Position numbers and translations under genes: made by a program. A stretch of 53,545 nucleotides of DNA, taken from Verrucomicrobiaceae bacterium (GTDB taxonomy: Bacteria; Verrucomicrobiota; Verrucomicrobiia; Verrucomicrobiales; Verrucomicrobiaceae). Positions 1 through 6,027 of this stretch are shown here, in pieces (the first letter of the stretch is position 1; every line of letters starts with the position of its first letter). The stretch is from assembly GCA_947466075.1 (NCBI GenBank), contig CANIBP010000047.1, positions 1-53,545 on the forward strand, written 5' to 3'. Under the pieces are notes generated by a model. That model ran no database searches. It had not been told where the DNA came from and worked only from the letters and a program-made list of their open reading frames with translations.

Positions 1-317
1 CTGCCGAGATCAGCAGCAGAGCGGACCTGCTCGCCCATGTCGGTGACGACACGACGCGCAAAAGCATCAAGAGATTCGTCGTCGCGCTTGGGCAGCGTCA
101 GAGCGGCCATGATGGCCTGCTCCTGCTTCCAAGCGTCGAGGCCAGGCTTGGCCAAGACGCCGAGGATGTTGGTGACCGAGGGCAGGGCGTTCACTTTGCG
201 GGCGTCACGCAGAGTGACACTGCGCATGCCGTTGCCGTCCGCCCGGACCACTTCGTGATACGGGGTGCCATCGGGCAGATACCAGTGAGAGGGGGATTCG
301 CGTTGAATGAGGATCAT
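1..317 (-). CDS. Phage-type PD-(D/E)XK exonuclease, N-terminal part (runs off the window)
   Basis: The reverse strand opens with ATG at 317 and stays open for 105 codons to the window edge, so only the N-terminus is visible. It reads as a phage recombination exonuclease of the RecB/Cas4-like PD-(D/E)XK superfamily. The stretch LPSVTNILGVLAKPGLDAWK (about residues 45-64) matches the start typical of that family, where a target-search helix ends in a W-K pair. The catalytic D/E-x-K residues would lie beyond the edge. It sits 30 bases downstream of another phage-like gene on the same strand, the usual nuclease plus ssDNA-binding pairing of phage recombination modules. No Shine-Dalgarno is visible. 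The leader just before the ATG shares CCAACTCA with the neighbour. Family assignment is inference from the N-terminus alone. Confidence 0.6.
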   Translation of the reverse strand, partial: MILIQRESPSHWYLPDGTPYHEVVRADGNGMRSVTLRDARKVNALPSVTNILGVLAKPGLDAWKQEQAIMAALTLPKRDDESLDAFARRVVTDMGEQVRSAADLG

Positions 318-347
318 GGTGGTGAGTTGGGTTCAGGGTTTGAAAAC

Positions 348-1082
348 TCAGTAGGCGATGTCATCCGACTCAGGGGCGGCAGGCTTGGTGAGCCCGAACT
401 CCACAGCGGCCTTCTCCACTGCCGCCATCAGATCGCGGTCAGCCTTGAGCGGCTTGGCCAGCGCCTTGGCAATGGGCAGCCAGTTCTCGTAGAGGCCACA
501 CACCGCCGCCTGATCCAACTCGCAGAGTTCGAGTCCCTGATGCTTGCCGACGTGGACTTTGGTGAAACGCCATTCATCCGCAGACTGCGTATCTTGAGAC
601 GCAGGCTGGGAAACACGATTGTAGGAAGCGTCTTTGTCCTGGCGGTCCTTGACGCGGATGTATTTACCCGAGGGCTTCAATCCTGTGCCGCTCTTGTCGG
701 GACGAATGAGACCAATGTTGGCGTAGGTTTCGCCGTTGCGCCCCTCATTGTGGACGATGACGATTTGCGCGGTGCGACCGATGAGAGTTTCCGTGTCGAA
801 CTCCTGCTGCTCGGCGGCGGTGAGATCACGTCCGAACCAGAGTTTGAGGAAGGCGCGCAGTGCGGACTTTTCACCCAGCGTGGTATTGAACCCGCGTGAC
901 CACACGAGGTAGGGTTTGCCGTCGTCACGGAGTTGGGTGGTTTCAAAGACGAAGCGGAACTGCTCTTTCGGGCCGTAGTCGGTCTGCACGGTTTTAGGAA
1001 CGGTCACGTCAACACAGACGGCGAGGCCGTTGTATTCAGGATGCGTGTCGAATGGTTTATTGGATTGCGAGGTGAGTTTCAT
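348..1082 (-). CDS. Phage-like ssDNA-binding/recombination accessory protein (244 aa)
   Basis: The start at 1082 gives MKLTSQSNKPFDTHPEYNG. A longer reading from 1133 exists, but its extra 17 residues look non-coding. The N-terminal half, about residues 15-120, has the beta-rich pattern AVCVDVTVPKTVQTDYGPK, followed by FDTETLIGRTAQIVIVHNE. These are characteristic of a phage protein family found next to phage exonucleases and thought to bind single-stranded DNA through an OB-like fold. The C-terminal half is less conserved-looking and ends in an acidic PESDDIAY tail, as many SSB-like proteins do. It is co-directional with the nuclease that follows at 317, and together they suggest a prophage or phage-derived recombination unit. 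The family call is by resemblance; a biochemical role is not shown by the sequence. Confidence 0.55.
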   Translation of the reverse strand: MKLTSQSNKPFDTHPEYNGLAVCVDVTVPKTVQTDYGPKEQFRFVFETTQLRDDGKPYLVWSRGFNTTLGEKSALRAFLKLWFGRDLTAAEQQEFDTETLIGRTAQIVIVHNEGRNGETYANIGLIRPDKSGTGLKPSGKYIRVKDRQDKDASYNRVSQPASQDTQSADEWRFTKVHVGKHQGLELCELDQAAVCGLYENWLPIAKALAKPLKADRDLMAAVEKAAVEFGLTKPAAPESDDIAY

Positions 1083-1212
1083 GGGATGAGTTGGATGCTG
1101 ATTGCGCCGTGATTGGCGTGGTGGAGTGATCACCTGCCGACCAGTCTCATCGCCATGGACGTCAACTAGGAGGCAGCAAACTCATCTGGACTTCCGGGTC
1201 AGTATCATGATG

Positions 1213-1260
1213 CGGTTTTGATACCGGTATCAGGCCTCCGGCTGGACTTTGATACTGGTG
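1213..1260. promoter_or_regulatory. Putative operator region upstream of the ATPase-kinase-regulator operon
   Basis: The 225-bp gap between the divergent genes at 1082 and 1308 contains the perfect 12-bp palindrome GATACCGGTATC at 1220-1231. It lies inside CGGTTTTGATACCGGT (1213-1228), which recurs exactly at 1370-1385 inside the ATPase gene. A near copy, TTTGATACTGGT, lies at 1248-1259. Repeated dyad sites ahead of an operon encoding its own response regulator fit an autoregulatory operator. The binding protein is inferred, and no clear -35/-10 pair was found. Confidence 0.4.
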
Positions 1261-1307
1261 CAGTTCCCTGTGGATGCGTGCCGATTCCTGCGACTACCTG
1301 CATCATT

Positions 1308-3191
1308 ATGAAACCCCATCGCATCCACTCCATCAGTATCATCGGCGGCTTCCTCGATGGCGTTCATCTCGGTTTTGATACCGGTCTGAACTGCATCATT
1401 GGCGCACGAGGCACCGGGAAAACCACGATTTTGGAACTCGTCCGCTACGTTTTGGACGAACTTCCGCGAGCCGAAACATCAGCCGCCGCGCGCAAGCGTG
1501 TGGATTCATTGATTGAGGCCAATCTCGATGGTGGCCGCGTCGAGATGTTGATCGAAACCACCGACAGCCTTCGCTACATCATCACACGATCAGCGGGTGA
1601 TGATCCCATCGTGATGAACGAGGCACGTGAACCCACGGCGCTTTCGGTGAAGAGCTTTGATTTCTTCCGCGCAGATATCTTCAGTCAGAATGAAGTCGAA
1701 ACCATTGCCGACACAAAGCGCTTCCAGCGCGATCTCATCGACACCTTCAGCCTCGCGGAGATCAATGACTTCAACCAGAAGATTGCGGACGTGCAGCATC
1801 AAGTGCGCAACCTTGCACGCAGTGAGGAGCCTCTTCAGTCCAACTTGAATGATTGCCAGGAGGGACTCAAGCAACTGCCCATGATTGAGGAAAAACTCAA
1901 AGCGCTGATCGGTGAGTCGAGGGATGATCAAGCCGAAGCAGTCAATCAGGCGCACGAGGCCAAAGCCCGCCGTGATCGGGAGACACGGGCCATTGCCGGC
2001 GCGCGGCAGGTGCTGCAATCCATGAAGGTTGATGTGGAGCCGTTAGTGGGGCGTTTGAAGAACCAACTCAACCAATGCCTGACGCCCGTGTTGGGCACGG
2101 GTGCCAATCAAAAACTTTTCACTGACTTGGTCAATGGCATGAGGCCATGCGTCACTGGAACGGATGCCGAACTCAACAAAGTTTTGTCATACCTCGATGA
2201 TGCTCTTTTGGAACTTGGGCAACGTGAGCAGGAACTGCGGGAGACACACGCCGTTCAAGACATCGAGTTCCGCACGTTGATCGAAAAGCATAAGGAGCAC
2301 CAGGCGCAGTCGGCTGAACGAGTGACCCTTGAGCGCCGCCGAAATCAACTTGAGGAGATGAAGCAGCAGTCGGCGCAGGCGTTGGATAAGCTTGGCCAAC
2401 TTGGCACTGAGCGTGCCAAGCTTCTCGATCAACTGGCAGATCTTCGTAACGAGAGGTTTGCGGTGCGTGCTCAAATTGCCGAAAAGTTGACCAGTGAGCT
2501 CGGGCCGACCATTCGAGTTACGATCACCCAGGACGGCGAAACGGAATCATACCAGAAACTCATCGAAGAGAAATTGCGTGGGCAGGGTGTTCAGCAGGGT
2601 ATCGTGGCGCAACGTCTGGCCACACGCATCCCGCCATCAACTTTGGCGGACCTCGTCCGTAATTCGGATGAAACGACCTTGATGGTTGATGCCGAACTCA
2701 ACAGCAATCAGGCCAAGCGCGTGATCACAGTCTTCGGCGGCCTTGAAAACCTCGCCCTATTGGAGACCGTTGACTTGGATGATGCTCCCACGATTGAACT
2801 CAAGGATGGGGCTGGCTACAAGGATTCCGTCTGCCTCTCCACCGGCCAGAAATGCACCACCATCCTGCCCATCCTGCTCATGGAGAGCGTGAACCCGCTC
2901 CTGATTGACCAGCCCGAAGACAATCTTGATAACCGCTTCGTTTTTGAGACGATTGTGCGCAGCATTCAGCGCGTGAAGAAGGTGCGACAACTCATCTTCG
3001 TCACGCACAATCCAAATATCCCCGTTCTTGGCGATGCTGACATGGTCATTGTGATGGAAAGTGATGGAGAGCATGGCCGCAGCGCCATGTCCGGCACGGT
3101 TGATCACTGCGAAAAGCCCATCGTCAACCTGCTTGAAGGTGGCGCAGATGCTTTCCGTCAGCGCAGCAATCGCTATAAACTGACTCCATGA
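1308..3191 (+). CDS. Coiled-coil AAA/ABC-type ATPase (627 aa), first gene of a three-gene signalling operon
   Basis: This is an SMC/RecF-style P-loop ATPase. Walker A GARGTGKTT is at residues 32-40, a Q-loop-like FSQNE near 116, an ABC signature-like LSTGQK at 510-515, Walker B LLIDQPEDNLDN at 531-542, and the switch histidine FVTHNPN (H567) near the C-terminus. The central 160-430 is predicted coiled coil, rich in Q, E, R and L. This layout matches the ATPase part of TrlF/RloC-like defence proteins, but no PHP, HEPN or nuclease domain is fused. The only ATG that keeps the P-loop and has no alien lead-in is at 1308; the frame stays open upstream to 1218 without an ATG. The stop overlaps the next start (ATGA), implying translational coupling to the histidine kinase. 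The effector of this ATPase is not evident. Confidence 0.85.
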   Translation: MKPHRIHSISIIGGFLDGVHLGFDTGLNCIIGARGTGKTTILELVRYVLDELPRAETSAAARKRVDSLIEANLDGGRVEMLIETTDSLRYIITRSAGDDPIVMNEAREPTALSVKSFDFFRADIFSQNEVETIADTKRFQRDLIDTFSLAEINDFNQKIADVQHQVRNLARSEEPLQSNLNDCQEGLKQLPMIEEKLKALIGESRDDQAEAVNQAHEAKARRDRETRAIAGARQVLQSMKVDVEPLVGRLKNQLNQCLTPVLGTGANQKLFTDLVNGMRPCVTGTDAELNKVLSYLDDALLELGQREQELRETHAVQDIEFRTLIEKHKEHQAQSAERVTLERRRNQLEEMKQQSAQALDKLGQLGTERAKLLDQLADLRNERFAVRAQIAEKLTSELGPTIRVTITQDGETESYQKLIEEKLRGQGVQQGIVAQRLATRIPPSTLADLVRNSDETTLMVDAELNSNQAKRVITVFGGLENLALLETVDLDDAPTIELKDGAGYKDSVCLSTGQKCTTILPILLMESVNPLLIDQPEDNLDNRFVFETIVRSIQRVKKVRQLIFVTHNPNIPVLGDADMVIVMESDGEHGRSAMSGTVDHCEKPIVNLLEGGADAFRQRSNRYKLTP

Positions 3192-4327
3192 ACGCACCCG
3201 ACTTCAACCAGGCACTTGAGACCCTGAAGGAGAATTTTAACGCGATGCCCTGGACGGAGCGGCGAGAACTCGCGCAGACCTGCATCGAGTCCATCAAACA
3301 GTCTCCGCAGAGTGCTCCCACGCACATGTTGCACCTGATTGATCTGCTTCTGGACGATCCTCGCATGGAGGTTCGCAAGTCCATCGCTGATATGGTGCAT
3401 CTGCTGCCTGAGCATCATTTCCATAAAGCGACGGCAAAACTAGGAGTCGATCACAACGCCTTTGTTCGCAGTGCGGCCGAGCGTGCCCTGGAGCGGAAAA
3501 AGCGCACGGAGAGCGTCACCTCAAAACGCCGGAAAACGAGCAAGAGCGAGGGTGATCTATCCAACCTTGAAGCTCTGCTTGGCAGCAAAGGAGCCGCCGT
3601 GGTTCATCAGCATGCACAAAACCTGTTTGAAGTGATGGTCGGAACCTCGGTGCATGAGATTCGCACCTTCATCACCAGCATGAAGGGCAACGTGGAATTA
3701 CTGCTGAAGGAATGCGACAATGGTCACGGCGTCAATGGTGCGCAGAGGCTTGGCCCCAAGCTGCGGCAGTCTTTCCAGTTCGTCGAACGCCTGATGGACG
3801 ACATGAAGGCGTTCACCCAAGTCACGCCTGGAGAGCGCCGCAGCGAGCGCATCGCCGATGTGGTCGGTGAAGCTCTGGCCTTGGTGGTTGATCACTTCAA
3901 TGCCTGCAATTTCGATGTGACTATGATCAAGTTGCTTGTGAACGTTCCCAATAGCTTGTCTGCTCCCATGTCCCGCATGTCGATGGTGTTGGCGCTGCGC
4001 AATCTGATCAAAAATGCTTTTGAAGCGCACATGACCAAGCCGGGGACCTTTGTTGAGGGGCATGTGGAAGTGCGCGCGGAAATTCGCGACGAGCAGCTTT
4101 CCATCTCGATCAGCGACGGTGGATCGGGCTTGGGTGCAGATGAGTTGAATCAGCTTCGGCAGATGGTGCCCGGTCGAACCTCGAAGCGCTATTACGGCAC
4201 AGGCTATGGTCTGCCCATGGCTCATCGCAACGTCAATAGCCACGGCGGCATCATGAAAATTGAAAGTGAGGAGGCTGCTGGCACTAACATTACCATCACG
4301 CTTCCGCTGGACCATTCAGAACCATGA
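3188..4327 (+). CDS. Soluble histidine kinase with N-terminal HEAT-like region (379 aa)
   Basis: Residues 1-105 form alpha-helical pairs resembling HEAT repeats (LLLDDPRMEVRKSIADMV, then a second copy around NAFVRSAAERAL). A basic linker follows, then a kinase core. The phospho-acceptor is H156 in TSVHEIRTF. The N-box is RNLIKNAFEA (N276), the G1 box ISDGGSGLG (about 308-316) and the G2 box GTGYGLPMA (337-345). No membrane segment or signal peptide is present, so the kinase is cytoplasmic and its input is probably the HEAT-like region or the partner ATPase. ATGA overlaps join it to both neighbours, making ATPase, kinase and regulator a single translationally coupled unit. What it senses is not deducible. 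Kinase identity is certain enough from the four boxes. Confidence 0.88.
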   Translation: MNAPDFNQALETLKENFNAMPWTERRELAQTCIESIKQSPQSAPTHMLHLIDLLLDDPRMEVRKSIADMVHLLPEHHFHKATAKLGVDHNAFVRSAAERALERKKRTESVTSKRRKTSKSEGDLSNLEALLGSKGAAVVHQHAQNLFEVMVGTSVHEIRTFITSMKGNVELLLKECDNGHGVNGAQRLGPKLRQSFQFVERLMDDMKAFTQVTPGERRSERIADVVGEALALVVDHFNACNFDVTMIKLLVNVPNSLSAPMSRMSMVLALRNLIKNAFEAHMTKPGTFVEGHVEVRAEIRDEQLSISISDGGSGLGADELNQLRQMVPGRTSKRYYGTGYGLPMAHRNVNSHGGIMKIESEEAAGTNITITLPLDHSEP

Positions 4328-5325
4328 AACCACACGCCCTAGTCATCGACGACGATCCTGAAATTCGCGATCTCCTTAAAGAGAGGCTTGAGTCATTTGG
4401 GCATGAATGCACTGCCGTTGGCTCGCAGACAGAAGCCGAGGAGATGTTCAAACAGCACACGTTTGCTTACGTCCTGCTCGATCTTGAAATCCCCATCCGG
4501 TATGGGCGCGTGCCTGCCAAGAGCATGGGGGAGAATACACTGCGTAATCTTCGCAAAGATCCGCGCAATGCTAACGCACCCGTTCTAATCATCACGGCCC
4601 ATGGAAAGGATTCTCCCGCTCTTGCAGTCAAGCTCATGAAACTGGGGGCCGTGGATTTCCTCAACAAGCCCTTCGATGAGCGCCTGGAGGAATCCATCAA
4701 TGAGGCAATGCAAAAGAATGCCGCCAAGAGACAGGACAAGGAGACATCCAAAGACAGCATGCTGCCATTCGGAGGTGGTGAGTTGATCTTCACCGAAGAG
4801 GCGGCTGAATTATTGGAGGCAAGGATCGTGCGATCCAATGCCAATGGCTACCGCGTCCTAAAAACTCTCGCAGCCAAGACGCCACAAGGTGCCAGGGTCG
4901 CCATGAGTGGGAAGGCACTTGCCAAAGCGCTGAATCTCGAACGCGGAGATGAAGCCGTGAACGAGACGATCAAAAGTTTGCGCACCAGTTTCCGCAAGGC
5001 CATGGCGCGCAAGAATCTGCGTGTGGAGGCTGACAGCCTCATTTGCAACAATGACAAAGGCTACAGCCTTTCACTGGGCATCACTTGGAAGGATGGCATG
5101 ACGGTTATCTCAGCTCAGGAAGAGCACCGCCGCCCGCCTCTGGCAGAACGACAGGCATGGTTTCGCGATCAGGTGCTTTCAGGAAAGAAGATGAAGCGGC
5201 AGGATTACGAGAAGCAATTCGATATGTCTGAGTCCAGCGCCAAAAGAGACGTCGCACGGATTTTGGGAATTCGATTCAGTGGAGGTGGAGTGAGCGGATA
5301 CTATGTGCGTAAAGGGAAGGCCTGA
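4324..5325 (+). CDS. Response regulator with receiver domain and two DNA-binding regions (333 aa)
   Basis: The receiver domain spans about 1-128: acidic pair D9/D10, phospho-acceptor D53 in LLDLEIP, T91 in IITAHG and K115 in NKPFD. Residues about 165-255 look like an OmpR-type winged helix (NETIKSLRTSFRKAM, then a wing-like DNDKGYSLS-type hairpin). The last 60 residues contain a second helix-turn-helix (YEKQFDMSESSAKRDVARIL), resembling a DeoR-like domain. Two DNA-binding modules on one regulator are uncommon. It overlaps the kinase by an ATGA junction, so it is its cognate partner. The repeated palindromes ahead of the operon are its most obvious candidate target, which is inference. The next DNA downstream is a fragment of an unrelated gene, so the operon ends here. 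Confidence 0.86.
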   Translation: MKPHALVIDDDPEIRDLLKERLESFGHECTAVGSQTEAEEMFKQHTFAYVLLDLEIPIRYGRVPAKSMGENTLRNLRKDPRNANAPVLIITAHGKDSPALAVKLMKLGAVDFLNKPFDERLEESINEAMQKNAAKRQDKETSKDSMLPFGGGELIFTEEAAELLEARIVRSNANGYRVLKTLAAKTPQGARVAMSGKALAKALNLERGDEAVNETIKSLRTSFRKAMARKNLRVEADSLICNNDKGYSLSLGITWKDGMTVISAQEEHRRPPLAERQAWFRDQVLSGKKMKRQDYEKQFDMSESSAKRDVARILGIRFSGGGVSGYYVRKGKA

Positions 5326-5328
5326 TGG

Positions 5329-5568
5329 TGCTGGGACTGCTTGGTGTGGGCCTCGCTCGGCATCGTCGCGCTGCTCTTTGTGCTCGGGCTTCTGCGTGGC
5401 ATGCCCTTCCTCGAACTGTTCATGACAGCGGTCAGCCTCGCCATGGCGGCGGTTCCCGAAGGTCTGCTAACCGTCGTCACCATCGCGCTCGCGCTGGGCG
5501 TCGTTCCCATGTCGCGCCGCTGTGCGATGGTACGCAAGTTGCCCGCCTTCACGAGCTTGGGAGCGACT
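5329..5568 (+). pseudogene. Fragment of a P-type cation-transporting ATPase (M3-M4 region only)
   Basis: About 80 codons translate to two hydrophobic helices followed by AMAAVPEGLLTVVTIALALG and AMVRKLPAFTSLGAT. This is the M4 helix with its PEGL ion-binding motif and the sequence that leads into the phosphorylation site of Ca2+/cation P-type ATPases. The homology stops abruptly just before the expected DKTGT motif and is replaced by unrelated sequence. The full family is about 850-1000 residues, so this is a small internal relic. It begins immediately after the response regulator stop, which suggests that a recombination event joined the signalling operon to a disrupted transporter gene. Confidence 0.75.
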
Positions 5569-5656
5569 TGGAGGTTTGGCCAATTAGTGGTCAAAAAGTG
5601 GAGCACTACCCCCACAAATGTCCCATCCCTCGTGCCAAAATGGTCAGAATCTGCCC

Positions 5657-5815
5657 ATGAAACGAAATGCCCGCGAGTTCATCCGCTCCACTACAACGCT
5701 CCTCGATCACATCCTTGCCACTCTCACGCAGGAGGAACAACTTGAATTGCTGGATGTACTGGCGGGAGAAGTCGAAGAGAGGATGGATGCGCTGGTTGAG
5801 ACGGTGGAATCATGA
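5657..5815 (+). CDS. Small hypothetical protein (52 aa)
   Basis: ATG at 5657 encodes MKRNAREFIRSTTTLLDHIL, followed by a leucine-rich, acidic helix (TQEEQLELLDVLAGEVEER). The composition is protein-like: amphipathic helix, no low complexity. Its stop overlaps the ATG of the next tiny ORF at 5812 (ATGA), the coupling seen for genuine genes in this window. I recognise no family. The size and position just ahead of the helicase operon would suit a small regulator or antitoxin-like protein, but nothing in the sequence proves it. Confidence 0.45.
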   Translation: MKRNAREFIRSTTTLLDHILATLTQEEQLELLDVLAGEVEERMDALVETVES

Positions 5816-5934
5816 GTGAACCCCATTACCCAAATTACCCAATGCGCATTGCCGCCCACCCGAAAACGTCTATTTCCAAAAAGACCGCGACACCATCGAG
5901 AAGCGCTCCGGCCGCTGGCTCTCTGCATTTATAA
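5812..5934 (+). CDS. Tiny ORF (40 aa), possibly frameshifted
   Basis: The start ATG at 5812 overlaps the previous stop. The frame reads MSEPHYPNYPMRIAAHP and then becomes S/T/A-rich, ending at 5934. From the same proline codons a shift of one base gives a more protein-like continuation (PENVYFQKDRDTIEKR and onward) that stops at 5960. The simplest explanation is a single-base indel in a small gene of about 49 codons, or a programmed shift. Function is unknown. It precedes the SNF2 helicase gene by 67-93 bases. Confidence 0.3.
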   Translation: MSEPHYPNYPMRIAAHPKTSISKKTATPSRSAPAAGSLHL

Positions 5935-6027
5935 ATCATTCACGCACCATGGCACCTTGACTTGCCCCCTGCTGCCGCGTGAAATGAGACAGCCTCTCGA
6001 ACCAGTCAGATCACTAAACCAAAGCGC

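Noticed and set aside
5590..5640. Possible insertion-sequence end after the P-type ATPase relic
   Set aside because: No transposase, terminal inverted repeat or target duplication could be found.
5870..5890. ENVYFQ in the alternative frame, resembling a protease tag site
   Set aside because: A six-residue coincidence in a natural sequence; no vector or tag sequence surrounds it.
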